NCBI GenBank assembly: GCA_027563935.2 | Contig: CM050450.1 | Location: 28,197,439 to 28,261,438, forward strand | Length of the DNA stretch: 64,000 nucleotides | Source of the DNA: Costus lasius | Taxonomy: Eukaryota > Streptophyta > Magnoliopsida > Zingiberales > Costaceae | Direction: 5' to 3' | Part shown: one piece after another, positions 1 to 11,117 of the stretch | Layout of the letters: each line of letters opens with the position of its first letter | How positions within the stretch are numbered: the first letter of the stretch is position 1 | Program-made: the position numbers and the translations under genes | The notes under the pieces: generated by a model | What the model was told of the DNA's origin: nothing | What the model saw: only the letters and a program-made list of their open reading frames with translations | Database searches by the model: none

Positions 1-485
1 AATGCTCAAATGCGTTTGAGGTTGGCTTGAGCGCATGGCATGATGAGCTTCCATTTATGGAAAGTCATCATGGCCGGTTTCACAAAAAACGCCTAAACGC
101 ATAAGCGTTTGTGCTCTTCTCTTGAACGCCTTGGACAATTTCGTTGGGGTGTGGTTGACGACGAGAAGGAGAGGCTAGGCAAGTGAAGCTCTCGGCAACA
201 AGGAGATTCATCATCCCCTTCCATTCGACAAGAAGGCTTGAGGGTCTTGCTAGCACAAGAGATCTCAAGGAAGTGAGCATCTTCATCTTGTGTGTGGGCT
301 TGTGGAGGAGACCTAGTTTGATCTCTTCTTCCAAACCGACTTCCAAATCCATGGCGTTGGTATGATTCCTTTTCATAACATAAGTTGATCTTATAGATTC
401 ATATGCGATCTTGAAACCCTTTTTCCGCAAAGCTTGTTAGAATTGCAAGTTTAGGGTTTCTCCCCTATAACAAGGGGTTCCTACA
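1..485 (+). mobile_element. 3' portion of a copia LTR (copia-1/2/3 relative)
   Basis: This is the downstream part of a plus-oriented LTR that begins left of the window. It resembles the copia-2 LTR end at 42830-43271: the same 'ggaaagtcat' and 'cttgctagcaca' segments, and a closing stretch with gggtttctcccc followed by a terminal ...ctaca. It carries ATG GCG TTG at 351-359 directly followed by GTATGATT, the same start/donor module found in the other copies. Gypsy RNase H sequence starts immediately after 485, so this LTR sits inside gypsy-1. Whether it is a solo LTR or the right end of a longer element cannot be told here. Confidence 0.75.
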
Positions 486-1889
486 ATCTCCTCCACTGAG
501 AGTTCATCCTGTATAGTGACCACCAGGCCTTGTCTTTTCTCAATGCTCAAAAGAAATTGAGTGCCCGCCATGCCAAGTGGGTCGAGTATTTGCAACAGTA
601 CTCCTTCATGATCAATCACAAGGCAGGTAAAGAAAACTTTTTGCAAACACTCTGAGTCGAGTCCGGAACCTTCTGTGTGTTATGCGTGCCCGGGTCAATA
701 CTTTTGACAACGTTAAGGATGAGTACGCCACCTGTCCAGATTTTGGCACCACGTATGCCACCTTGACTGTCTCACCTGACCCCGAGTCATCATATCAGCT
801 CTATGAAGGCTATCTTTTCCTTGGGAATCGCCTGTGCATTCCCCGGTCGTCCCTTCGCGATCACCTGCTCCTCGAGCTACATGCAGGTGGCGTCGCCAGC
901 CACCATGGCTGCAACAAGACCTTTGAGATGGCCGAGGAATGCCTCTTTTGGCCATCCTTTCGCAGGGATGTAGAGCGCATTGTGCGCTATTATGGCACAT
1001 GTCAATCAGCCAAGCCTCGTCCTCCGAACAAGAGTCTCTACACACCCTTGCATGTGGTCGATGCTCCATGGGATGACATCAGCATGGACTTTGTCCTAGG
1101 GCTACCCCGAACCGCCTCATGCTTCGATTCCATCTATGTTGTTGTAGATCAATTCTCGAAGATGGCCCACTTTATCCCCTGTTCGAGGACAGTGGACGCA
1201 TCCCACGTAGCACATCTCTTCTTCAAGGAGATTGTCCATCTCCATGGCCTCCCTAAGACCATCATGCACTTTGGGCCCTCTTGGGCACCACTCTGAAGCT
1301 ATCCATAGCTTACGACCCTCAAACCGACAGCCAAACCAAAGTTGTTAACCGTAGTTTGGGCAATTTGCTCCGGTGCCTCATTGGCAACCACCTGAGGTCT
1401 TGGGACACCATTCTTCCTATGGCAGAATTCGCATATAATAGTGCAGCCAATAGGTCTACAGGTCTTAGTCCCTTCCAAGTGGTTTCAGGCCATCAACCAC
1501 ATAAACCCATTGACTTGCATGACCTGCCCATGGAGTCCCATCTTTACGAGCATGCATACTCTTTCGCTCAGCATATAGCTAGCTTGCATGAGGAAGTTCC
1601 GCATCGAATCTTTTTGGGCAATACTCGTAATGCTCTGAGGGCCAACGAGCACCATAGGCCACAACACTTTTCTGTAGATGAGCTGGTAAGGGTGCACATC
1701 CACCCCAAGCGTGTTCCCCACCAAGCACATTTTAAGCTTCAGCCATGATACATGGGTCCTTATGTAGTGGTGCGAAGGATTGGCCCCAACGCCTATGTGC
1801 TGGACCTACCCGAGGACATGGGAATCCACACCGTCTTCAACGTGGCAGATCTGCTTCCATTCTACGGTCCTTTGGAGAAGACAGCATGA
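486..1889 (+). pseudogene. Ty3/gypsy pol remnant: RNase H end and integrase (gypsy-1)
   Basis: A decayed gypsy polyprotein. RNase H C-terminal sequence is readable at 500-652 (SDHQALSFL, ARHAKWVEYLQQ, INHKAGKEN). The frame then changes near 646 and NTLSR appears. The integrase zinc-binding region follows in frame 1 (LHAGGVASHHG, then GTCQSAK); the first of the two cysteines is replaced by Tyr. The first catalytic Asp is present in MDFVLGLP near 1086. The segment that normally holds the second catalytic Asp is missing near 1275, together with a frame change. The third catalytic residue, Glu, is Lys at 1338-1340 (TKVVNRS). A TGA at 1746-1748 interrupts the C-terminal GPY/F module (GPYVVVRR, FNVADLLPF), which ends at a stop at 1887-1889. 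It cannot encode active integrase. The upstream RT part was cut off by the LTR at 1-485. Confidence 0.9.
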
Positions 1890-1924
1890 CAGAAGGGGAA
1901 AATCTGGCCCAGATGACGCCCCAA

Positions 1925-2383
1925 AAATTTTCCATAGAAAGTTCCTCGGGGCACTCAGCGACGGAAGCCACGCCCCATGAGTCCTACAGACAACTACCTG
2001 ATTTGGGGGCGGCTTCACATGCACAAGTCAAATTTTCCACAGAAAGTTCCTCGGGGTACCCAGTGACGAAAACCTCGCCCCGTGAGTCCTGCGGACAACT
2101 ACCGGGTGCACAAGTCAGATTTTCCACAGAAAGTTCCTCGGGGTACCCAACGACGAAAACCTCGCCCCATGAGCCCTGTGGACAACTATCGGGTCCACAA
2201 GTCAGATTTTCCACAGAAAGTTCCTTGGGGTACCCAACGTCGAAAACCTCGCCCCGTGAGTCCTGTGGACAACTACCCGATTCAGTGGCAGCTTCACATG
2301 CGCAAGTTAAATTTTCCACAAAATGTTCCTCGGGGTACCTAGCGACGAAAACCTCACCCCGTGAGTCCTACGGACAACTACCC
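1925..2383 (+). repeat. In-phase tandem repeat, five units of 87 or 105 bp
   Basis: Units begin at 1925, 2030, 2117, 2204 and 2309, each with (a/g)attttcca followed by agaaagttcc or a close variant. Spacings are 105, 87, 87 and 105 bp, all multiples of three; the fifth unit is partial (75 bp). The long units carry 18 extra bases (cagcttcacatg type). In frame 2 the array stays open and encodes FSTESSSGYP-type repeats; frames 1 and 3 and the minus strand are also largely open. It lies between the integrase GPY/F module and the C-terminal RRSQR motif of the same gypsy element, so it looks like an expanded linker in the polyprotein tail. Confidence 0.9.
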
Positions 2384-2487
2384 AAAGAGGCAGCTGAACT
2401 GCCCGATGACCTCATTTCGACGTCCACAACCCTCCGTTCCACGTTGAACCCTCCATGGAGAGTCCGAAGGAGCCCAACAAGGTGGAG

Positions 2488-2544
2488 GTACGGCGATCTC
2501 AACGCACTTCTCGACCACCAAACCATTTTGTAGGAGTGATCAGC
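2488..2544 (+). pseudogene. Gypsy-1 polyprotein C-terminal tail motif
   Basis: Frame 1 reads VRRSQRTSRPPNHFVGV, matching VRRSQRSSHPPNHFVV at the end of gypsy-2 near 24960-25015. This shows that the two gypsy remnants are one family and that the tandem array at 1925-2383 lies inside the original polyprotein. The frame differs from that of both the integrase and the repeat array, so the tail is also frameshifted. Confidence 0.8.
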
Positions 2545-3231
2545 CCATTGTCGATCCACACCGAGGCCCTTCTGCCCAAGGGCTAGGGCGGCTGTCCACC
2601 TGAAGGCCCAACACCTGAGGAGCCGCTCAATCATCTTAGCAACACGACCCAAGAGCACGCCACATCCATCGTAACCTAGCTCACGACCTCCAAATTCTGC
2701 TGCTTTGTCACGGTATGCTCCGAACGCGTCTGACCGCCCAACCGCCTCCGTACGAAGACCAAAAGATCACACGCCAGCTTCATAGAATATTAGGTAGAAG
2801 TTTGTTTCGCTTTGTCTTGTAGTAGCAACTTGACCACCTTTGTGGCCTTGCAAGAGTAGTTATTTGCTAAAGTTGTTTGTCTTCTCTGCTTTGTCTTGTT
2901 CCCTCCCCTCTTGTTCTATAAAAGAGGAGGCTAGGGTATTGTGTTCCTTAGTTCTCTTAGAGGTAGAGTTCTCCTGGTGAGCAAGAGTGCCTCCAGCTTG
3001 TGTGGAAGACGAAGTAGCTTCGTCTTCAGAATTTGTAAGAGTCGGCGACCGGTGTCTCGACTCGAAGTGTTTCCTGCTCGTGTTTTCTGCTTATCGAGAA
3101 GTAAATCCCACCACTTCGGGTTGGTCAGGTTCGCCTGTTTCTAGATGCTCTTTCCGTATTGAGTTTCTTTCATCCTCTCACCCACGAGCATCCGAGCGCC
3201 GGAGTCATGGACGGTTTCCCTGTTCGTTGGT
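2545..3231 (+). mobile_element. Gypsy-1 3' untranslated region and truncated 3' LTR
   Basis: No reading frame is supported from 2545 to about 2790. From about 2790 the sequence looks like an LTR, with T-rich U3, a TATA box at 2916-2924 and a GC-richer transcribed part. The exact LTR start was not resolved. It is cut at 3231 by element A, whose TSD ttggt is 3227-3231. The segment around acggtttccct (about 3211) is shared with gypsy-2 near 27325. A short continuation may resume at 20488. Confidence 0.6.
2916..2924 (+). promoter_or_regulatory. TATA box of gypsy-1 LTR
   Basis: The sequence ctataaaag sits in a pyrimidine-rich context, as expected for the U3 core promoter of an LTR. Gypsy-2 has the same box at 26871-26879. 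Confidence 0.6.
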
Positions 3232-5419
3232 TGTTAGGGAATACCGGGTGTAATTTAAAATTTTGCAGTCCCAGGATGCAGCGGAAGAATCATTACACCC
3301 GAAACATATTCCGGTCCCAAGGATCCATGCGAGAGAGAAGACACAAGGATGTGTTAGAGATGTACCTCTTTTGCTTGTCTAGTTGTCGAAGCCACGTTGA
3401 AGACGATCAAATGCTCGCCCTCTACAAGTATCCACGTGTCGACTCCTTGATCGTTGCTCCCTTCCACGCTTGGTGCTAGCCTCGGGGAAAGAATCAAGCC
3501 TTCACCTCACTTGTGCCACCTTCAAGAGAACTTGCGCCAAGGAGGGGATAGGGAAGATGCCGCCAAGGACTTCCCTCTTCTTCTTTGCTTGCGCCACCTC
3601 CAAGGTGCGCCTATGGCCAAGGAATGATGAGGGCTCATGGCAAGAAGACGCCACCAAGCACAAAGAATCCTTGCACCAAAGAAGAGAGGAAAAGGAAAAA
3701 CTTTCGGCTCCAAGGAAGAAGGAGATTGCGCTCCTTGATGAAGAAGGAGAGCTCCAAGCTCTCAAGTTGTCGCCACCCTAAGCTTCCAATTCTCTCCAAG
3801 AGATGTCGCCACCAAGCCCTTCTCCAAGTTATGTCAAGAGGTGAAGAAGGAGAAGAAGGCTTGCGGCTTCAAGGAGGAAGAAGGGTTGTGCCACCTTTAA
3901 GTTGTCACCCTTTGCCCTTCCTCACGCCTCTCTTTGTGTCTTCACGCCTCCTAGGAGTTAACCTTTTAGAGGGGGTGACTAGGGTCTTATTTATAAGGGC
4001 AAGAGGCGGTTTAGGGAGGGCCAAGATCATGCCAAGTGGGCGGCTAGGATGAAGGGGGTTTGTGGCAAGGAAAGTCTCCAAGACTTTTACATAAACCTCA
4101 TTCAACCTATCCTTATTTGCCCTATAGCCATATCAGCCCAAGAGATGCCTTAAAGGCATGCATTCCATCCTAGGAAGAAGGGCTAGGTGCCCTTTACTTC
4201 CATAATGAAGCAAAGGCGCCTCCCTCACCCCATTATGCCCTTAGGCGCCAATGGGGTGAGATTTCTCCCCATTATGCCCTTTTAGCTTTTAATCTCTTCA
4301 TGACAAATTATTATTGGGCCTCATTGGATAATGAGCTAGCCCAAACTTCATGGTATGGGTTGATTAAGCCATTGGATCCAATCCAATGCAACCCTAATCC
4401 AAATGTGACCAATCTAGGTCAATTTCGGGTCAACCAGCCAAAAAATGAGGTTTGGCTCCAATAACTTTCTTCCAACTCATCAGGCCCATTGGCACTGATG
4501 AAATCTTCCAAATGGATCCAAGTCATCCAATAACTTGCTCCTAAGGCTTCTGATTAAAGCAACGTCAAGAGTCTATTGTGTGTGACCCCACAGGATCCAT
4601 ATAACGATGGCAATGATGTAAACATCATAAGTAGTGAGGGGTATCTAGCAACACATCACTACTACCCATGTCATAGGACTTAAGTCATTATGGCAACAAC
4701 TCCTAACAAGCAACGAGGATTCCCATTACATTATAGATCCCTTTGCCTAAACTGATATCCTGCCATTGGATTAGTCTCAAGTTTATCAATCCAATGCATT
4801 AGTCATGACTCAACAAGTGTGGCCACACATTCCTGTCATGAACCAATAAGGTGGGGCGCCCCGAGTGGATATCATGCTTCCAATAAGGAAGGGGCAAATC
4901 CTACTATTGGTCATCCATGTCTCTACGTGACTTATGACATGCCCAATGACAGTCGTTTTGGTCTCCCAATTACGGAGAGACGTAAGACTGTATCAAAGCA
5001 TACCCATCATCAAATCTAGACATGAATACCTCAAGTCTAAGGATCAATGCAAATCTCTTGCATGTGTGATTGACTTGTTGACTAGACAAGTCAATCCTCA
5101 CGGTGGATCACTCCAGTGCATCCAATGAACCTGTATGTCTGTGTTACTGTGCCCCGCATTTAACCAGCCCATACACCAGTCTCACATGTACCAAAGCTGT
5201 CCCATATCTGCTAAGGTACCTTGTCTGGGGATTTCTTATGAGAATGGATCCAATCCAAACTCCTGGGACATTATACATGCAACTCAATACATCAACGCAA
5301 GTAGAGAAGTCTGCATAATAACGACCATGCCTATATAAAGAGTAATAGTTCTATCAAAGTACATTCAAACAATGTCTGTCCATGTCCATACATTGGTCTT
5401 TAGGGCATATACACCAACA
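3232..5419 (-). repeat. Element A 3' LTR (left copy)
   Basis: 2188 bp, the same length as the copy at 18300-20487 and nearly identical by eye. On the minus strand it begins tgttggtgtatatgccct. Open frames inside it, such as those around 3470-3780, are not conserved genes; they recur only because the LTR is repeated. Confidence 0.95.
3986..3997 (-). promoter_or_regulatory. TATA box of element A LTR (left)
   Basis: The minus strand reads cttataaataag, a good TATA match. The same box occurs at 19054-19065 in the right LTR. It lies upstream, on the minus strand, of the GC-rich transcribed part. Confidence 0.5.
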
Positions 5420-5436
5420 ATCTCCCACTTGCACTA
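5420..5436 (-). promoter_or_regulatory. Polypurine tract of element A
   Basis: The plus strand reads aatctcccacttgcac directly after the LTR end. Its complement, gtgcaagtgggagatt, is the plus-strand DNA primer and is shared with copia-2 (48980-48993) and with elements B and copia-3. Confidence 0.8.
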
Positions 5437-7677
5437 AGACCTAGGGCAACTGATGTTTAGTCAGTTCCAATGTCTCTAGTATGACTCATTTAGCTTCCGC
5501 TGCGCCAGAGGCTATGTCAGTGGGTTTTTCCAGATTGCTATCTGTGTTTATTTTAACAAATTTAATCATCATCCTTATCCATGATCTCTAAAATCAGATG
5601 ATATGCTGCAGTACATACTTGAGCACTAAGTTCCTTCACTTATGCTATGGCCCCAGTAAGAACCATACTGGACCATCAAGCACCAGGAACTAAATCAAGT
5701 TCAAATAAATGGAGCTGCTTCCTTGGCTGCCACAAGAAGCCGCAATGTACTCAGCCTTATTTGTAGAATTTTGCCACTATGGTTTGCATAATGCTCTTTC
5801 AGCACACAACACCACAACAAGGCAAAGCGCAAATCCTGGCTGTGGTCATAAGATTGGAACGAAGTATCAGTGTACCCTTGTACACAAAATTCTTCCTGTC
5901 TATCGTAGACTAGACTTCAATCCTTTATACTTCCCAAGTATATATAAGGATTGCTTTCACAGTTATCCAGTGTCAAACACTAGGATCTGATTGAAACTTA
6001 CTGGCTATGCTCCAAGCATTTGCCACAAATGGTCTTGTGTATATTACTCAAAACATGATCCATCCTATACACCATGTATCAGGATTTTAGACCCATGTTA
6101 TTACTCTCCAGCTGTGTCATAGGACACAACATCCTCATGAGAGTCAGACCATATCTCTCTGGAAGGTATCAATATTTGGAATCATCCAATATAAACCTCT
6201 CCAGAAACTCTTGGATGAACATAGATTGTCTAAAGGGCAATGACTTTCTTGGATCTCTATCTATAGATCCTCATGCCTAAGATGTAGGCATCATTCCCTA
6301 GATCATTCTTCTCGAAATACATCTCAAGTCTTTTCTTCACCATGTGAAGAGCTGAGATGTCATTCCATGTGAGGAGAATATCATCAATCATCTAGAACAA
6401 GAAATACTATTAAGGTGCTCCCACTGATCTTCTTGTAAACACAAGCTCTTTTAAACATGCTTGCATAACACCATGCATATCTTTATGGCCTTGATATGAA
6501 AACCTTCTGGCTATTTCCTTATAGATATCTTTTCAGACGTCCATACAAGAAAGGCAGTTTTCATAACAACACGCCATAATTGATCATGCAATTATAACAA
6601 GCAGATTCCTAATGGACTTAAAACTCAGCTATTGGTGAAAAATTTCATCATTATCCACCCAGTGGATTTGCCTGAAATTTCTGTTCACTAGCTTGCCTTT
6701 CAAGGTTACAATGTTACCTTCCATGTCTATCTTCCTAGAAGATTTACAGCCTGTGGGAATTACCCCTTTGGCAGCTCATCCAAGTCCCAAACTTGATTAG
6801 CAAACATGGAGTCCATTATGGTTCTCATGGCCCTTAGCCATTTCTTGGAATCTGGTCCACCGACCGCTTCCATTTCCTCATAAGTCTTAGGTTCATCCTT
6901 GATGAAAAATTCGTCATACCCAGCATATCGAATCGATCCAGACTTATGTGGTTCCTGTGTTACTTGAACCTCAGGTTGACCTTCAATCTGCATGTGAGAT
7001 TTTGCTCTCCTTCTGTGTCTAATTATATTGTGGTTGATTCTGGACCTTGTCCCAATCAAATCTACTCCCACTAGCTTCTTTTAAAAGAAATACTTTCTCA
7101 AGAGAGACAGCAGTTTGAGCAACAAATATTTTGTTCTCTTTGGGATAGAATTAGCACTCTACAGTGCACCACAAACACATACTTTTGAATCACTGCATAT
7201 TACATTCCCAATTTCATTGAAGAAATGAGATATTTGCAGTTCGCAACTCAAGAGCTAACTTAGACACTTTCTTATGGAGTGGCAGTACATCTGTTTGCAT
7301 GGCATCATAGTAGTATATTTGCATGACTATTCAAAGATGGAACCACATCCAATGTGTTCCTCTTTCTTTCTTTGAAATTCACCACACAGTGGTGTTCCAA
7401 GTAAGCTGTGAGATAACCCCACACTCCTTAGGACAGTCATCAAATTCTCCACTAATCACCTTGATCCAATCAAAGTGCTTTAATAGATCCTCCAATTTGA
7501 CTCAATACTTCATTTGTGAACTTCTTGGATTTCTCCAAAGTTCTTAGGTTGGATAAGGCATACCCACACCTGATGAAGCATATAACACCTCTTAGTGCTT
7601 GTTTACATGGGTCCACATACATTGCTGTGTAATAGATCCAGCAAGCCAATAGTCCTTCCACCCTTTATGGTGAAGGC
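5437..7677 (-). pseudogene. Element A pol remnant (RNase H, RT, integrase end)
   Basis: A decayed minus-strand copia pol with no long frame. The complement of ctgcgccagaggc (about 5501-5513) matches the conserved pol C-terminus near the PPT. A degenerate RNase H lies around 5700-5790. RT sequence runs from about 6100 to 7071. The clearest piece is at 6760-7071, which reads WLRAMRTIMDSMFANQVWDLDELPKG and aligns with EAMRAEMDSMSDNQVWDLVDLPPG of copia-1. The segment 7073-7130 matches the FLEKE/ASGRE linker between integrase and RT. Integrase sequence is cut at 7677 by copia-1 and resumes at 15786. Confidence 0.8.
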
Positions 7678-9356
7678 TGTTGGGGTATGCCCTTAAGGCT
7701 AATGTTTGAGGCCTTGGGATTCTATGAGTATCATGTATATAAACTCTTATGTTTAAAAAGGCAATGGTTGTTATTCAGTATGTTACATTGTCTGCTGCAA
7801 TAAGTGTGCTTCTGAATAATGTCTCAATGCTGTTCAGCTGGGCTGACATGCTGTAATGTCCTTAGTCGAGATATCTTGGTGAACATGAGACAGCCTTGAT
7901 ATGATTGAGACTAATATGTGTTCTAATCTTATAGGATGCTTCGAGCATGGAATAAGATGTAGACTCATGGGTACATTGGATGTACTGGACAGACCCTACT
8001 AGGATATTCAATTGCTTGTCACAATGTGAATAATCCTTGTTTGCAACAAGTGGCACATGTCCTCTGACTTGAGATCACTTGTGTTTCTAAATGATGATTG
8101 TCATTGTTTTGAGGTGGTTCAATATCATTTGAAACATAATGGTTATAGACTATCTTGGATAATGATCATGAGTCATGTTAGGGCACTAGTGATAGATATA
8201 GGATTGCCGTCTCCTTGTTTAAGGAGTGAGATGTTCTAAAGGGGCCCCCCTGAATGAGATGATTGAGAATAGTGTATGGCCATACCCAGGTGACTATGCT
8301 CATCTGATCTAATCATGCTCATCATATTGGAGCTACAGGCTTGACACGCTTGTCCAATAATGAACATCCAGTGGCAAAGGAATAATGTATGCCTAGTGAG
8401 TTGATTCACACTTGTGCTGTGGTTTGGGTGTAGTCTTGGAAGACTCTTTCCTTTATATCGGGAGACAGTGATGTGTTGCTAGATACCCCTCACTGATCGT
8501 GATAACGTAAGTTATCGTTACCGACATTTAAAGGAAACCCTTAGGGTCGCACAATTTGATGATATGGCTTACTTAAGTCAGATCGTGTGGACTGAATTGT
8601 TTAGGTTCAGTTTAAAGGAGTTTAAACTCTGATTGTAAGTGAGATCTGGTCTGATCATGTTTGATTGATTAGGGCTTGAGATCGGTAAGCTTCGATCGAG
8701 AGATTTGATGCTAGATCGGTGAGATCAAGAGCATCGAGAGATCAACGGTTAGATCTTGAACCTTTAGGTTCAATGAGATCGACCATTGCTTGGGCTGATT
8801 TGGTCTTGAACCAAATTCAATTGAACCGGCTCATCATGTGAGCGCTTGGTTCAAAGGTTCGAATGGTGTAGAGGAGTTGCGGTTCACTTCATGTGAACGC
8901 ATAACGGTTAAGAGTAATGGGTTGCTATTTTTGGATTGCAACGCCTCCACGTTGAAAAGAACGTTCTCTCTTATCGCCTCTGATCACCTCTTGACGTGTT
9001 CTTCCCTCTCGTGTGACAACGCTCTCGACGAGTGTAGAGGAAGGCTTTTTCGGCAAGCACCAAAGGATCTCATCTCCTCCACGCAAAGGACCCTTGAAGC
9101 TTTGCTAGCACAAAGACGACAAGCAGAAGCCATTCCTCATCTTGTGTGCGTCAACTAGGGAGAAGATCCCTTTCGATCTTTGCTTCCAACACACCATCCA
9201 AAGAATGGCGATGGTATGAACCTTCTTGATGTTTGCAATCGGTCTTTTCTATAGTTGATCATATATCATGCTAGTGATCCATAGAAACCCTTTTTCCGCT
9301 GCAAAATTATACATGCGCCCTTTAGGGTTTCGCTCCCCCTTGAAGGGGACCCTTCA
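7678..9356 (+). repeat. Copia-1 5' LTR
   Basis: 1679 bp, starting tgttggggtatg and ending ggacccttca. Copia-2's 5' LTR and copia-3's 3' LTR are exactly the same length. The PBS begins two bases after it. The 106-residue frame inside it (8838-9158) recurs only in this element's own 3' LTR and is not maintained in copia-2, so I do not call it a gene. Confidence 0.97.
9205..9219 (+). promoter_or_regulatory. Predicted LTR start codon plus splice donor
   Basis: ATG GCG ATG (9205-9213) abuts GTATGAA, a plausible plant 5' splice site at 9214. The start context is strong (A at -3, G at +4). Spliced to the acceptor at 11147-11148, the ATG enters the Gag frame. Unspliced, it reads M-A-M-V and stops at TGA 9217-9219. 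The module is kept in all LTR copies of the family (351, 15629, 43117, 50518, and 58722-58730 on the minus strand), with GCG, GCA or GCT as the second codon. This is an inference; there is no RNA evidence here. Confidence 0.6.
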
Positions 9357-9358
9357 AC

Positions 9359-9370
9359 TGGTATCAGAGC
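9359..9370 (+). promoter_or_regulatory. Copia-1 primer-binding site (initiator Met tRNA)
   Basis: tggtatcagagc is the usual plant copia PBS, complementary to the 3' end of initiator-Met tRNA. It starts two bases after the LTR. It would lie within the predicted leader intron. Confidence 0.95.
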
Positions 9371-10239
9371 CGGTTCTAATGCATGCTAATATGATTGCTA
9401 TGCTTTGTGATCCTTGTTTGCGCCATATTGCTAGATCTAGGCTACATGCGAAACTTTACTTGTTGTATATTATTGTTGGCGCATGTATGAAGGTAGCGCT
9501 TCTATATGTTGTTGTTGATGTTTTTCTTAAAACTAAAATGACTTGCGCGCTTACCATTAGATCTAAGTGGCGCCTACTTTAAACCCTTAGACGGGTTGTT
9601 AGGGTTGAAGTCATAGTCTAGTCAAGATCCAACCAGTCTGATCAGACTATCTGACAGCCTAGATGGGTCGACCAAATGGCACCTGTGCGCAAGCATGAGG
9701 TGGCTATAGGTAGACTGCGGACAGGTGTATAGCGATATCTGGTTGAGACAACCTCTGAACGCACATGAGTTAGGCCCGGGGTCACACCCGCTTGCCAGAC
9801 CTCATTGTGGCCGTTCAGCCCTTGGCGCATGCATGGTTGACCGTTAGGTCAACTCAAGTCAGTTAGGACTTGGTGCATGCAAGGGCAATGGATCTGACTA
9901 GTCTAATGAGTGGATCCCTAATAATGGACCGTTGTAAGGTAGTAGGGCATATAAGGAAAAATAAAATTGAAGCCAATGGGGTTTTTCAAAATTTTATTTT
10001 CTTTTGGATCACATGTTGATTGTAAGCATATGTTTGTTTATTTATTCTTATGTGGGCTGCCCATGTTAAATGTGTGCTGTGCTGGGGCCTGCGTGCCTGT
10101 ATTAAAGTTGTAAATTAATTATTGTGATCTGCGTATCACATTGTATTTAATTTATAAAGTGTAATTGACCTGCGTGTCAATCTTGTCTAGATAGATTAAT
10201 TTGTAAGTTAATCAGACAAGAGCACAGAGCACACTTGGC

Positions 10240-10305
10240 AGAGGCGCATGCAGCAGTGGCTTGACCAGGTGGGAGGTCCAGGGTTCGACTCTGGGACAGG
10301 CGCAT
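10240..10305 (+). other. tRNA-like / pol III promoter-like module in the leader
   Basis: A B-box-like ggttcgactct (10282-10292) lies in a T-arm fold: stem ccagg 10278-10282, loop gttcgac 10283-10289, stem tctgg 10290-10294. An A-box-like gcagtggcttgacc lies about 30 bases upstream. Copia-2 has the same module at 44150-44212, where the stem is ctagg/tctag, a C:G to T:A compensatory change. It could be a SINE or tRNA fragment captured by the family. I do not call it a functional tRNA gene. Confidence 0.5.
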
Positions 10306-10632
10306 ATTCCTGGTGGGCGCACCTGAGCTGCAGATGGCGCTTGGGCTCTGGTTTGGGCTAAATGAGCAGCAAAAGTCCCATGAAGAAAAGCAAGTGAAGA
10401 CTTAAGTTAATTAAGGTCTTACTTAGGCTATGGGCTTTTACCACATAAGATCCATGCTTTCTTTTATTGTTTATATAAGTAGAACAGCATGATTTATTTA
10501 TCTTCTGCTATCACCATAGGAATTGCATGATAGTGAAGAAGATAAAAGACCGTTAAAATCCAACGCTAAAATATCAAGCTCGTAAGCCTTCTGACGCGAA
10601 ACCTCACTGTTCTGACTATCGTTGGAGCCGTG

Positions 10633-10653
10633 TTGTACCCACTCAGTGGGCAC
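10633..10653 (+). other. Leader hairpin 1 (copia-1)
   Basis: Inner stem cccac, loop tca, stem gtggg (10638-10650 with its flanking pair), enclosed by CGTG/CACG across a ttgta bulge. It pairs with hairpin 2 below: same bulge, same loop, different stem bases. Confidence 0.6.
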
Positions 10654-10837
10654 GTCCATCTATCTTCAGACGGTGTTGGATTACACCTGCGTGTTACAGA
10701 GAAGGGATTTATCGCTTCTCGTTGCTCAGCATAGCACGTGGTGGTCCAGGGAGTAGGTCGGGTCAGCTTGACCATGTAGGCTACATATGTGGCGCATATG
10801 GTAGCACATGGAGGCAGCCATCTGTGGGATCAGAGAC

Positions 10838-10864
10838 TGTGTTGTACCAACTCAGTTGGCACAG
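10838..10864 (+). other. Leader hairpin 2 (copia-1)
   Basis: Inner stem ccaac, loop tca, stem gttgg (10847-10859 with its flanking pair), enclosed by ACTGTG/CACAGT across the bulge ttgta. Compared with hairpin 1, a C:G pair is replaced by A:T and the outer stem is longer, so pairing is kept while sequence changes. Confidence 0.6.
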
Positions 10865-11117
10865 TCTGCTGGATTGCCCAGATGAAGGGGAATCGCACGG
10901 GTTGGCGATTGGCTGGGACAGCCTACCAGAGATTAGTGCTTGTACTCTCTGTGCATCTTATCTCGCCTGAGCGGGACGCGGAGACCAAGTATGAAATCTG
11001 GATCCCATCTCACTAAAAGAGTTCTACTCTTTCGGGCTGTTTTTGCTGGATTTTTCAGCCAGATAAAATAGTGAGAAAAGAATCTTTCTTAAGTCCTGGA
11101 TTGATTCTCTACATTGA

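Larger units (their letters stand above)
9371..11117 (+). other. Copia-1 untranslated leader
   Basis: About 1.75 kb between PBS and gag without a supported reading frame. It holds a tRNA-like module (10240-10305) and two related hairpins (10633-10653 and 10838-10864). The equivalent copia-2 leader is 43286-45027. Such long leaders in copia elements usually hold packaging and dimerisation signals. Confidence 0.7.

Noticed and set aside
1925..2383. CRISPR array or satellite DNA
   Set aside because: Units are contiguous with no spacers, only five in number, and lie inside a gypsy polyprotein tail in phase with coding.
3470..4052. Overlapping 103- and 155-residue frames, repeated at 18538-19120
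   Set aside because: They lie in the transcribed part of LTR A and on the strand opposite to the element's transcription; no domain.
8838..9158. 106-residue frame in the copia-1 LTR, repeated at 15262-15582
   Set aside because: It recurs only because the LTR is duplicated, is not kept in the copia-2 or copia-3 LTR, and has no recognisable domain.
10278..10294. A genuine tRNA gene
   Set aside because: Only a T-arm and an A-box-like segment are convincing; I could not form an acceptor stem and anticodon arm, so it is described as tRNA-like only.
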